Of a DNA stretch of 64,000 nucleotides, positions 43,594-52,493 are shown one piece after another. This stretch comes from Spirochaetota bacterium. Its GTDB lineage: Bacteria; Spirochaetota; UBA4802; JAFGJZ01. Location of the stretch: the NCBI GenBank assembly GCA_016934935.1, contig JAFGRW010000115.1, positions 1 to 64,000 of the forward strand. The letters are read 5' to 3'. Position 1 is the first letter of the stretch, and each line of letters begins with the position of its first letter. Both the position numbers and the translations under genes were made by a program. Under the pieces are notes generated by a model that ran no database searches, had not been told where the DNA came from, and saw only the letters and a program-made list of their open reading frames with translations.

Positions 43594-45429
43594 TTATGAA
43601 AGATAGTAGCTTCGCACTTCGTCGAGTATCTTTTGTTCATGAGTATCTATGTCTCCGTCTACAGCCGCGGCCTTGCACATAAGCTCAAATATTTTTTGTC
43701 GCTTCTTTGTGTTGTCCGGCATCATAATCGTCAAGTTACCAGAGAATGCCTGATCGTATAATCCTTTAATTTTTTCAGGATTAAATTTCCACTTTTTCAC
43801 AAGATTATCGACAAACTGCTTTTCAGATTCATCAAGTCTTCCATCTGCCGCCGCAATAACAAGAACATTGTTTAAGGCATAATCCCTCACATCGTACATT
43901 GAGTCTATCGTCTTCACAGATACACTGTATTCAAAAAGAGAACTGTTGTTATCCAGAAAATTTCTATACTTGTCAAGATGCATTATATCGTCAACAGTCC
44001 ACTCAATATCAGAACTGTTAAGAACTACGCTACAGTAAGGGCAATGTATATCCAGAGTATCACTTAATTTGCCTCCGCAGTTTGGACAATTATGTGAATA
44101 GAGAGAACCCTTCGCAGGAGAGACGCCTTTTTTGCGTTTCATTACAACTACTTTTGAATCACTAATCACAACCGGATCCACAATTTTAATTTTTTTATCA
44201 ATCAGTTCGACTCTCTGAAACGAATACTTGATAATAACATACAGCCTGTTATAATCTTCTTCCTCAATTATTCCGACAAGAGATACATCGTTAAGGTAAA
44301 TTCTATTATAAACGATCTGTCTTCCGTCAAAATCACCCTTAACGCTTTCGTAAAAATTATCAGAAACGAACCGTCTCATAACGGCAGGTTCTTTTAATGT
44401 CAGAGCAGTTATATATTGCAAAAATCCATTGCTTGCCTTATCTTCCACAAATTGCACCGAAAAATCACTATTCTCAAGCACCAGCCGTTTAACCTGTTGA
44501 CGAAGTGACCGGCTTGAAAAGAATCCGGCTTTTTTACCCGCATAATCGACAGCCTGCGTTATTTCGGAAAGCACCCAGTCATATTCACCACTGTTCAAAA
44601 GACTGCCGCAGTAAGGGCAAACACAAACTTCGCCCAAACCATCCTCAAGAGATGCGCCGCAATTCGGGCAACTCTGTTTGTCAAACATCCCTTTTTTCTG
44701 AACACCTTTACGCCTTATAAAAGACCAGTATTCAACGAAATTTTCGTAGCCTCCGCTATTCAATGAAGAATCAAGGCCGCAAATAAAGTTATCCTTTAGC
44801 GACGCCGAAATGGCAACGTGTATAACATCATAGTTACTATCAGACTCAACCTTATCAATAAAAGTATAATTCACAGTAATATCAGACAATCGGTTAGTCT
44901 GATCAAGAAGATCCATCATCTTGAACTGAGTAACAAATCGCTGATACACGCCGTCAGATAAAAATTTTCTGACATTCTTCAAATCCTTGTTCATCCAGGC
45001 ATCCTGAATCTGTAAAAATGCGTTTTTTACGCTTTCAAGAAATTGCGTCTGGTCAAAACTCGGATTATCGGCCATAAAGCGACTGGAGATTTTTCCCTGC
45101 TTTGAAGGTCTTTTGTCAGTGGGTATATTATTAAAGACGGACTTTTCTTCGACCTGTTTTTTGCCCTTGTTAAGTACAATAGCCGCTACTAAAAGAATTA
45201 CTCCTATGCTGATAACGTTAAATGGAAAAGGCAGAGATATCAAAATTCTTATCAATAAATAGATAAGATAAAATATCAGTTCACCGTCGCCGCTTCCTCC
45301 CGAAGATCCTCTGCTGCCTCCGGAAGACGCACCACCTGCTCCACCAGCCCTGGCATACAGATACAGAGCCGAAAAGATAATTATTAAAAAGAGTGATACA
45401 CGAATAATTCTTTTAGCAGAAACTTTCAT
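43594..45429 (-). CDS. Membrane-anchored Tim44-like/zinc-ribbon/TerB multidomain protein
   Basis: 611 residues: signal/anchor (about 8-27), Gly/Ser-rich linker, membrane segment (about 50-85), a Tim44-like domain (about 125-230, 'FLESVKNAFLQIQDAWMNKDLKNVRKFLSDGVYQRF'), zinc ribbon 'CPNCGASL...CPYCGSLL', a second Tim44-like region (about 310-400), second ribbon 'CPNCGGKL...CPYCSVVL', and a C-terminal TerB-like domain with 'AAADGRLDESEKQFVDNL' and 'AAAVDGDIDTHEQKIL'. It starts one base beyond the DUF1007 stop, so it belongs to the NicO/DUF1007 operon. TerB domains bind metal; metal handling is a reasonable guess. Confidence 0.8.
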   Translation of the reverse strand: MKVSAKRIIRVSLFLIIIFSALYLYARAGGAGGASSGGSRGSSGGSGDGELIFYLIYLLIRILISLPFPFNVISIGVILLVAAIVLNKGKKQVEEKSVFNNIPTDKRPSKQGKISSRFMADNPSFDQTQFLESVKNAFLQIQDAWMNKDLKNVRKFLSDGVYQRFVTQFKMMDLLDQTNRLSDITVNYTFIDKVESDSNYDVIHVAISASLKDNFICGLDSSLNSGGYENFVEYWSFIRRKGVQKKGMFDKQSCPNCGASLEDGLGEVCVCPYCGSLLNSGEYDWVLSEITQAVDYAGKKAGFFSSRSLRQQVKRLVLENSDFSVQFVEDKASNGFLQYITALTLKEPAVMRRFVSDNFYESVKGDFDGRQIVYNRIYLNDVSLVGIIEEEDYNRLYVIIKYSFQRVELIDKKIKIVDPVVISDSKVVVMKRKKGVSPAKGSLYSHNCPNCGGKLSDTLDIHCPYCSVVLNSSDIEWTVDDIMHLDKYRNFLDNNSSLFEYSVSVKTIDSMYDVRDYALNNVLVIAAADGRLDESEKQFVDNLVKKWKFNPEKIKGLYDQAFSGNLTIMMPDNTKKRQKIFELMCKAAAVDGDIDTHEQKILDEVRSYYLS

Positions 45430-46008
45430 CTATTTTCCTTTTACCTTGAATGATACCGATGCTCCGTAGAATCCGTGTTCAGATGATTTAAAATCAGTTA
45501 CTTTAAAAGCATCATTAGGCATTATTTTTATTCCGCGATCAAAGGCGGTGTAAACGGTCTCATCATTAAAATCTATTTTTAAACTGGCTCCTGTTCCCTT
45601 AACCGGCTTTGCGAAAGGTACAACAAAAGAGTAGGTAACTATTTTATCTTTGTCAATAAAGGCTGCGAATTGCAAAACCTCGTCGATTTTTACACTTTTG
45701 CCATCAACATAAATTGCAGTAAAGTAACCAAACGATTTCACAGCGCTAAAGAAATCCTCAAAAACAATCTTTGTCTCTTTTGCATCAAACACACCATTTT
45801 TATCCGAATCGCACTCGGCAACAACTTCGGCACTCCACCACTTATCCCATTCCCAGACAATTCGTATTCCCGAAACCGAACCGTCCTCGACAAACAGCTC
45901 TAATGAGGGCTTGATAAAAAGATGCGGATGTGAAAAAGCAGTGATACTTATGAACAGTACAATTCCGGTCAGAAACAAGCGCAAAAACAGAGTCAAACCA
46001 CGATTCAT
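45430..46008 (-). CDS. DUF1007-family periplasmic protein
   Basis: 192 residues from ATG 46008, which overlaps the NicO stop (ATGA) and gives a proper signal peptide ending near 'ITAFS|HPHLF'. 'HPHLFI..SLELFVEDGSVSGIRIVWEWD', 'DSDKNGVFDAKE' (EF-hand-like) and 'GIKIMPNDAFK' match DUF1007. The family is nearly always paired with NicO/RcnA-type transporters and is thought to help handle nickel or cobalt on the periplasmic side. Confidence 0.87.
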   Translation of the reverse strand: MNRGLTLFLRLFLTGIVLFISITAFSHPHLFIKPSLELFVEDGSVSGIRIVWEWDKWWSAEVVAECDSDKNGVFDAKETKIVFEDFFSAVKSFGYFTAIYVDGKSVKIDEVLQFAAFIDKDKIVTYSFVVPFAKPVKGTGASLKIDFNDETVYTAFDRGIKIMPNDAFKVTDFKSSEHGFYGASVSFKVKGK

Positions 46009-46748
46009 ATCAATATCCTCAAACTCATAATCAGACCTATGCATATAATAGCGACAATTGAAAAATACTCAAAAAAGAGAGCCACATTCTCTGACTTTTT
46101 GAATCTGGCAGAAGAGATATCCATAATTCCTTTTCTGGACCGTATTATTAATGTGCCAATCGCGGACAATAGAACGAACATGCCCAAAGAGATGAATATT
46201 ACGGAATATAGACCTATAAGCGGAATGCCCGCGGTAAAGGCAAACATCATGATCATCAATGCAGCGGGGCAAGGCACAATGCCGGCGGAAATACCTACCA
46301 GAAAGACATTTCCTTTTTTTTCAAACGACCTGATATCCTCATCCTTCTTTTTCATAAACTTACGTATCAGAAAAAAGAGGCCCACACACACAATCAGAAT
46401 ACCACTCACTGCGATAAAGTAACCCTGCAATTTTATTCTGAACATGCCTCGCACGCTTGTCAGAACAAAATTAAACAGATAGGCTATTGCCAATGCCGAT
46501 CCGGTATGTATAACTGATATAACAGCTGCCAAAAAAAGTGAACGCCTCAATGGATGCTCCTCTTTCAAAAAAAACGAAGCCACCAGCGCCTTGCCGTGTC
46601 CCGGTCCCATTGAGTGTATTACACCGTAAACAAAAGAGATCAACATAAGTATCAGTATAACCGAAAAGCTCTGCTGTTCAGACAGGTTTCTCAGCAATTC
46701 ATTTAAACGGTTATCCATGCTTCGCATTAGTTCTACAAATAATGTCAT
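46005..46748 (-). CDS. NicO-family nickel/cobalt transporter
   Basis: 247 residues from ATG 46748 (GGAGA upstream). Six helices with the family hallmark 'YGVIHSMGPGHGKALVASFFL' and second half 'GISAGIVPCPAALMIMMFAF'. Members move Ni2+ or Co2+ across the inner membrane, in either direction depending on subfamily. Cotranscribed with DUF1007 and the Tim44/TerB protein. In an anaerobe with a HydE gene, nickel or cobalt supply would be useful, though HydE itself serves FeFe hydrogenases. Confidence 0.85.
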   Translation of the reverse strand: MTLFVELMRSMDNRLNELLRNLSEQQSFSVILILMLISFVYGVIHSMGPGHGKALVASFFLKEEHPLRRSLFLAAVISVIHTGSALAIAYLFNFVLTSVRGMFRIKLQGYFIAVSGILIVCVGLFFLIRKFMKKKDEDIRSFEKKGNVFLVGISAGIVPCPAALMIMMFAFTAGIPLIGLYSVIFISLGMFVLLSAIGTLIIRSRKGIMDISSARFKKSENVALFFEYFSIVAIICIGLIMSLRILI

Positions 46749-46814
46749 TACATTTCTCCTTATTACAAGAGATACCATCATAGGCAAAATCTCATATCAT
46801 GCAACCTGCGGCAT

Positions 46815-47831
46815 TTAACAGACATTTATGCCTTCAAATTCATCCTTTTCCGATCTGTTCATAAGCTTCAATACGGACTTCTTCAAATCGGCTCCCTCAT
46901 AGCAGACCTTGTACACTGCTTCGGAGATCGGCATCTCGATTCCATATTTTTCAGCCAACTGAACTACCGGCTTTGCGGTAACATAGCCTTCCGCGACAGC
47001 TGTTTGCGAAGAGACAATTTCCTCTGCGGTTTTTCCCTCGGCAAGCTTTTTGCCCAAAGTACGGTTTCGCGATAGATCACCTGTACATGTCAAAATAAGA
47101 TCACCCACACCGGATAACCCCTGAAACGTAAGCGGATTTGCCCCCATAGCTGTACCCAGCCTTGTTATCTCGGCTAACCCTCTTGTCATTAATGCGGCCC
47201 GGGCCGATAGCCCAAAACCAAGTTCGTCACTGACACCGCAAGCGATTGCCAGCACATTTTTGACTGATCCTCCAAGTTCAACACCTATCACATCATCATT
47301 TGTATAAATTCTTATTATCGACGAATGAAGCATCTTCTGAATCTTCTTTGCGACTTCAATATCAAACGCCGCGCACGACAAATCTGTCGGATACCCGGCC
47401 GCAACGTCTTTCGCGAACGACGGTCCGGATAAAAATGCCATATTGTCTCTAAATTCCGGAAAAATATCTTCCATAACCTGCGACATCAGCATACAGCTTC
47501 CATGTTCAATTCCCTTTGTAGCGGTCAAAATCAGCTGTTTGCCGGTTATATGTCCCTTAAACAGTTCTGCTGTTTTTCTTAAATGTGCCGAAGGCGGAAC
47601 AAAAAGTATAAGATCTGCTCCCTCAACGGCTTCAAGAGGGTCATTAACAAAACGCACAGACTTTGAAAATGTATAACCGGGCAGGTAAATGGTATTTTCG
47701 CCTTTTTCAGCCACAATTCCCGGTAAATCCTTTTCAAAACACCAGACTCTTACATCGAACCCGAGACTTTTACAATGCATGGCCAAAGAGGTCCCGAATG
47801 CGCCGGCACCAATAACAGAAATTTTTGACAT
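46815..47831 (-). CDS. gpsA: Glycerol-3-phosphate dehydrogenase [NAD(P)+]
   Basis: 338 residues from ATG 47831 with GGAG upstream; the longer frame is unsupported. 'ISVIGAGAFGTSLAMHC' NAD(P) site, 'ILTATKGIEHGS', 'LSGPSFAKDVAAGYPTDL', active-site Lys in 'GVELGGSVKNVLAIACGV', and 'GLSGVGDLILTCTGDLSRNRTLGKKLAEG' are all GpsA hallmarks. It makes sn-glycerol 3-phosphate for phospholipids. Confidence 0.95.
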   Translation of the reverse strand: MSKISVIGAGAFGTSLAMHCKSLGFDVRVWCFEKDLPGIVAEKGENTIYLPGYTFSKSVRFVNDPLEAVEGADLILFVPPSAHLRKTAELFKGHITGKQLILTATKGIEHGSCMLMSQVMEDIFPEFRDNMAFLSGPSFAKDVAAGYPTDLSCAAFDIEVAKKIQKMLHSSIIRIYTNDDVIGVELGGSVKNVLAIACGVSDELGFGLSARAALMTRGLAEITRLGTAMGANPLTFQGLSGVGDLILTCTGDLSRNRTLGKKLAEGKTAEEIVSSQTAVAEGYVTAKPVVQLAEKYGIEMPISEAVYKVCYEGADLKKSVLKLMNRSEKDEFEGINVC

Positions 47832-48131
47832 ATTTAACTCCGCTTTTTTTTTAATTAGTCTTAAAACCAAATCTAAAAAACTACAACTTGCTTACGAAGG
47901 AATTTTCACAAAAAGCTGCCAATATTTGGCATTTATAATAATATAACAGTAATTTAAAGGTAAAGACCTATTTGTTTTAAGAGCAGGTAATCAAGGAATC
48001 AAGTATAAAATTTCCAAAAAAATTAAGTTGGTAAATTATTCTTGTTTTTTACAAGTTTAATAATCTCATAAATATTGTTCCAAATTAAGCCGCCGTCTGA
48101 ATACAAAGATTAGAAATTCAGGATTTCCAGC

Positions 48132-49262
48132 ATGATATTTAAAAGAAAAACTCTGATCTGTTTGTCTGTTTTTTTAATTTGCGCTGCAATAATAGTACCT
48201 GATTTTATAAACCGTGGAAAGAACCTTGTACCTTCTCATATTTTTTCTTTGACAACTATAACCGATCAGCCCGATCAAGGCAATTCAAACATCAGCTTAT
48301 ATGAAACAGAAAAAGGGCAAATTTCGTTTAAATTCAAACTTAACAAGGGCTATACTTTTCCATATGCCGGTATTCGGCTTAAATCAGCTAAAGACTACCT
48401 GTTCAAAACAACAAATCATGATTTTTTACGTATAATCGCTAACTCTGATTCGGCATGCACTATAATGATAAACATCATAACCGATGTACCTATTTATGAT
48501 TCAAAAAATGGCCTGTACCACAGGCGTGCAGTTTATTTCAGCACCATGGCAAAAATTGAGGAGGGTTACAACACCATTAATACAGCATTATCCGACTTTC
48601 AAATTCCAGAATGGTGGTTTACAAAAAATCGTATTGAAAGAAGCAAGGCCAAAAATATCAGACTTAAGGCCTTTGGAAACATGGAAATACTTGTTAACTC
48701 AAATAATCAGTCACAACAGGGCAGCATTATAGTAAAATCGATATCCCTCGAAAAAAAAATTTCGAACCTGCTGATTACAAATTTTTTAAAACTATTTTCG
48801 ATCACATTTTTTATTGTCATACTGGTATATTTTGTTGAACTCAGAGCCACTTTCAAGAAAGCAAAACAAACAGTATTAACCCACAAAAAGATACATCTGG
48901 ACAACGAAAAAGAGAGAATCAAAGCAACCATAGTTAACTTTCTTGACCAGAATTATTCCGATCCAGATCTGAATATAAGTTATATATCTAAAAAGACAAA
49001 TATATCAATATATCTGATCCCATCGCTTCTTAAAGAAATATCTGATTGTACTTTCAAACAATACGTAAACAATCTGCGGGTTACCAAGGCAAAAGATATG
49101 CTTCAGAACGAGGATACAAAGATTATTGATGTTGCATATTCGGTTGGATATAATACCGTAACTCATTTTAATAAGGTGTTTAAATCTCTTGAAGGGATTT
49201 CTCCTAAAGAGTATCGCAACAAATATCAATCCGTTAAACCTGAGTATTCCGAACAACAGTAG
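48132..49262 (+). CDS. Membrane-anchored AraC-family regulator with periplasmic sensor domain
   Basis: 376 residues. Membrane helix (about 8-25), a beta-rich periplasmic region of about 180 residues ('ISFKFKLNKGYTFPYAGIRLKSA', 'NTALSDFQIPEWW') that resembles a carbohydrate-binding jelly roll, a second helix (about 220-240), then the AraC double helix-turn-helix ('YISKKTNISIYLIPSLLKEIS', 'IIDVAYSVGYNTVTHFNKVFKSLEGISPKEYR'). A one-component transmembrane regulator that could sense sugars or cell-wall glycans outside and bind DNA inside. Target unknown; the sugar-like epimerase and symporter genes are convergent on the other strand. Confidence 0.82.
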   Translation: MIFKRKTLICLSVFLICAAIIVPDFINRGKNLVPSHIFSLTTITDQPDQGNSNISLYETEKGQISFKFKLNKGYTFPYAGIRLKSAKDYLFKTTNHDFLRIIANSDSACTIMINIITDVPIYDSKNGLYHRRAVYFSTMAKIEEGYNTINTALSDFQIPEWWFTKNRIERSKAKNIRLKAFGNMEILVNSNNQSQQGSIIVKSISLEKKISNLLITNFLKLFSITFFIVILVYFVELRATFKKAKQTVLTHKKIHLDNEKERIKATIVNFLDQNYSDPDLNISYISKKTNISIYLIPSLLKEISDCTFKQYVNNLRVTKAKDMLQNEDTKIIDVAYSVGYNTVTHFNKVFKSLEGISPKEYRNKYQSVKPEYSEQQ

Positions 49263-49283
49263 AGCAGCTTAACTGCTCTACTG
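49257..49283. terminator. Bidirectional terminator between convergent genes
   Basis: CAGTAGAGCAG/CTGCTCTACTG 11-bp stem with CTTAA loop, overlapping the AraC stop codon and just past the convergent dehydratase gene. Confidence 0.65.
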
Positions 49284-49292
49284 CTCCAGAAT

Positions 49293-50321
49293 TCAAGCAA
49301 GAGCTCTAACATCGGCCGAAGCCTTTAAATATAGCGAAATCAGATGATCACACCACCTGTCAAACTCGGGATCCTCGATCTGTAATTCTTTATTACTTAA
49401 AACATTCTCAATAGTCTGCTTGATACCTGTATCAAACCTCGTCTTGGCGCAAAATCCAGGAACCAGCCTTTTTATTTTACTATTGTCAAAGACAACACTG
49501 TTTGCTTTATCGCCAATAAGCGATCCTGTTAAATCGTAATCACCTGATAGAGCTAAAAATTCTGATGCGACATGAACAGCTTTTAACTCTACACCAAGCG
49601 CAGCGGCAATTGATTCATACACCTGGTTCCATGTTACTGTTTCATCTGAAGTTATATGAACTGCTTCGCCTATTGCGTGTACATTTCCGAAAAGGCCATT
49701 AAATCCCATCGCAAAATCACTATTATGAGTCATCGTCCACAATGATGTTCCGTCACCATGAATAATGACCGGCTTTCCTTCAAGCATTCGGTTTGCAACC
49801 TGCCAACTGCCATTTTTACCATGAACCCCAAGTGGTATCGATCTTTCGTCGTAGGTGTGGCTGGGGCGAACAATGGTAACCGGAAACCCTTCGGCTCGAT
49901 ATTTATTAATCAAATACTCCTCACACAATATTTTGTTTCTAGAGTATTCCCAATATGGATTGCTTAACGGCGTTCCTTCTGTTATAAAATAATGACCCAA
50001 CGGTTTCTGATATGCTGAAGCTGAACTTATAAATATGTATTGCTTTGTACGTTTTTTAAACAAAAAGAAGTTACGTTCAAGATGCTCCGGTACAAATGAG
50101 ATAAAGTCAGCCACCACATCAAATACAGTATCTCCCAGCAAAGAATTAACAGTATCAGTATCATTAATGTCGCAGTTAAAATGATTTATTCGCTTATCAT
50201 TAAAAATTGAAATCCGGTTACCCCTGTTAAGCAGAAAAACCTCTTCCCCATCCTCAACAGCCTTTTTAACAACAGCACTGCTTATGGTACCAGTACCGCC
50301 AATTATCAATATTTTTCTCAT
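49293..50321 (-). CDS. NAD-dependent epimerase/dehydratase (extended SDR)
   Basis: 342 residues. 'ILIIGGTGTISSAVVKKAVEDGEEVFLLNRG' is the Rossmann dinucleotide site, 'DVVADFISF' and 'FISSASAYQK' the SDR middle, with 'YSRNKILCEEYLI' giving the catalytic Tyr-x-x-x-Lys pattern (here Tyr-Ser-Arg-Asn-Lys). 'VRPSHTYD' follows. The product is likely a nucleotide- or free-sugar-modifying enzyme; the closest-looking group acts on NAD and sugar ligands but the substrate cannot be told. 28 bases separate it from the upstream symporter gene, so they are probably cotranscribed. Confidence 0.82.
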   Translation of the reverse strand: MRKILIIGGTGTISSAVVKKAVEDGEEVFLLNRGNRISIFNDKRINHFNCDINDTDTVNSLLGDTVFDVVADFISFVPEHLERNFFLFKKRTKQYIFISSASAYQKPLGHYFITEGTPLSNPYWEYSRNKILCEEYLINKYRAEGFPVTIVRPSHTYDERSIPLGVHGKNGSWQVANRMLEGKPVIIHGDGTSLWTMTHNSDFAMGFNGLFGNVHAIGEAVHITSDETVTWNQVYESIAAALGVELKAVHVASEFLALSGDYDLTGSLIGDKANSVVFDNSKIKRLVPGFCAKTRFDTGIKQTIENVLSNKELQIEDPEFDRWCDHLISLYLKASADVRALA

Positions 50322-50348
50322 TACTATTCCTTAAGTTTACTCATATTT

Positions 50349-51950
50349 CTACTTATTAATATTTTTAAATGCTTTATCAATTACTTTTTGCGAAGGAGGC
50401 TTTGAAAAGAAGGTAACAACAACAGCCGTAATTACAGATACCGGTAAAGCCATAATTAAAGGATCAAGATTCTGCAAAACAGGTATAAGCGTATCAGTAC
50501 CAAAGAGAAAATTACATAATCCAAGAGGTTTTGACTCCTTGATATGTATAAAAATCAACGCGAAAAGACTTACTCCGATACCTGCCCAGAAGCTTGCAAG
50601 GGCCGCAGTAGCGCTCATTCGTTTAAAATAGAAAGCTCCGACAAACATTGGTAAAAATGCTGAAGCACATAATCCAAAGAATATAGCGGTTCCAGTCGCA
50701 ATAATTGCTGTTCCCTCCTGATAAAACAGAGGTAATCCAAAGGCTAAAAGAGTTGAAAAAAGAATCGCTGCAATCATTGCAAGTTTATTTACTGTTATTG
50801 AATCCTTGATTTTTACTTTAAGACCCTTTTCAAGAAAATCTCGACCAAAAGCCGATCCCATAGAATGAAACTGACTCGATAAAGTTGACATGGCTGCGGC
50901 AAGAAGCGTAATCATAAAAAGAGAGGTAAACCACCACGGCATTGCATCTTTGATAAACAGCGGTATAATGGCATCCGTTTTCTTACCAGCCGCCAGAAGC
51001 GCAATATTTCCGGTTTGTTCAAAGAAATATACATTTGCTAACGCTCCCACTACAAAAGCAACACCAGTCATCATCATAATAAAGACTCCTCCAGCAAGAA
51101 CAGCCCTGTTTAGTTCATGACCGCTCTTTACCGTCATAAACCTGACAACAAGCTGCGGCTGAGCCAAAACCCCAATACCAACACCAAGCACTATTGTAGT
51201 TACCAGCTGCTGCCAAAGCGGGGACCAAAAAACCGGCATTGCCGTCCACCCCTGATGTCCTGCACCTCCCCAGATATTTACTGCCTGCGGAGCCAAAGCG
51301 GTAAGTTTTGTGTGCGCGGCAACTACTCCTCCCGTGGAAGAGTATATAGTGACAAGAAGAATTGTCATGCTGACAAACATGATGGTACCCTGAAAGGCAT
51401 CGGTATACATAACACCACGCATACCACCCATAATGACATACATCGCTACAATGCCCACAAAAACAACAAGCGAAACCTCATACGGAATTGCCAGGGTTGT
51501 GGACATAAACTGTGCTCCACCCAAAATGATTGCAGCGGCATATAAAGGCATCGCCAAAAATATCAGCAAGCCTCCAGCAGTCTGTAAAAACCGGGAGTCG
51601 AATCTTCTTCCAAGCAGTTCCGGAAAGGTATGTGCGTCAAGATTGTGCCCCATTTTTCTTGTTCGCAAACCGAAAAATACAAAAGCTATAAATATACCAA
51701 CAAAAATATTCAATACAGTCAGCCATAAAACCCCCATGCCAAAAACAGCTGCGGCACCGCCAAAACCAACAATTGCGGAGGTACTTATGAAAGTTGCTCC
51801 ATAAGATATTGCCATTATCATCGGATGTATTTTACGACCCGCAAGCAAATAATCAGATGTGCTCTTTGTGCGTTTGTATCCACGATAACCCAAAAAAGCG
51901 ATTACAGAAAGATATAGAATAACTACAAACCCCAAAAAAATCATATTCAT
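50349..51950 (-). CDS. Sodium:solute symporter (SSS family)
   Basis: 533 residues, 13 or so helices. 'TSDYLLAGRKIHPMIMAISYGATFISTSAIVGFGGAA' is the SSS first-helix sodium-site signature and 'GGMRGVMYTDAFQGTIMF' is typical of the middle. Substrate may be a carboxylate, proline-like solute or sugar. Starts at the stop of its small accessory gene (TAATG overlap). Confidence 0.9.
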   Translation of the reverse strand: MNMIFLGFVVILYLSVIAFLGYRGYKRTKSTSDYLLAGRKIHPMIMAISYGATFISTSAIVGFGGAAAVFGMGVLWLTVLNIFVGIFIAFVFFGLRTRKMGHNLDAHTFPELLGRRFDSRFLQTAGGLLIFLAMPLYAAAIILGGAQFMSTTLAIPYEVSLVVFVGIVAMYVIMGGMRGVMYTDAFQGTIMFVSMTILLVTIYSSTGGVVAAHTKLTALAPQAVNIWGGAGHQGWTAMPVFWSPLWQQLVTTIVLGVGIGVLAQPQLVVRFMTVKSGHELNRAVLAGGVFIMMMTGVAFVVGALANVYFFEQTGNIALLAAGKKTDAIIPLFIKDAMPWWFTSLFMITLLAAAMSTLSSQFHSMGSAFGRDFLEKGLKVKIKDSITVNKLAMIAAILFSTLLAFGLPLFYQEGTAIIATGTAIFFGLCASAFLPMFVGAFYFKRMSATAALASFWAGIGVSLFALIFIHIKESKPLGLCNFLFGTDTLIPVLQNLDPLIMALPVSVITAVVVTFFSKPPSQKVIDKAFKNINK

Positions 51951-52132
51951 TATATGTCTCCTTCTTTGAGCTCCGGATCATTTTTTTCCCACTCAAGTTC
52001 TTCATTGATTTCTGACTCTTCATTTTCACGCGGTTTATTCCAATTCACTATACCGTACACTACACATATAACCGCGGAGACTATTGTGCCTACGTAAGCC
52101 AGGGTAACTCCCCAATCCTGAAAACCCAGCAT
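51950..52132 (-). CDS. Symporter small accessory protein
   Basis: 60 residues from ATG 52132, which has a strong AGGAGG site; the longer frame is spurious. One membrane helix ('LAYVGTIVSAVICVVYGIVNW') after 'MLGFQDWGV', then an acidic tail. This is the small partner regularly encoded just before SSS symporters, translationally coupled here by TAATG. Confidence 0.88.
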   Translation of the reverse strand: MLGFQDWGVTLAYVGTIVSAVICVVYGIVNWNKPRENEESEINEELEWEKNDPELKEGDI

Positions 52133-52334
52133 GGCAATACCTCCTCTTTTAAAATAGATCAGCCGTCCGACCAGCCGGTCTTTAACTGGCATTTTATACA
52201 TAATTTGAATTATGTCAACTATTGAAAAATAATCTGTGTACTAACCTCTTTTTTTATTTTTTTACCCACTTCAAAATACAGAGCAGACAAATAAACTTGA
52301 CACCTGAAAACCAAAATAACAGATAATAATTATT

Positions 52335-52408
52335 CGGGGTGTAGCGCAGTCCGGTAGCGCACTTCGTTCGGGACGAAGGGGCCGCTGGTTCAAATCCAGT
52401 CACCCCGA
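52335..52408 (+). tRNA. tRNA-Pro (anticodon CGG)
   Basis: Cloverleaf: acceptor CGGGGTG/CACCCCG, D arm GCGC/GCGC, anticodon stem CTTCG/CGAAG with loop TTCGGGA (anticodon CGG), T arm GCTGG/CCAGT (one G-T pair) with TTCAAAT loop, discriminator A. No encoded CCA. Confidence 0.95.
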
Positions 52409-52493
52409 ATATAATTTTTAAAATTCCGGTCAGTTACCGGAACCTCTTATCTTATAATCTTCAAAAATAAACGGCAGAGTCACATCTCTTATT

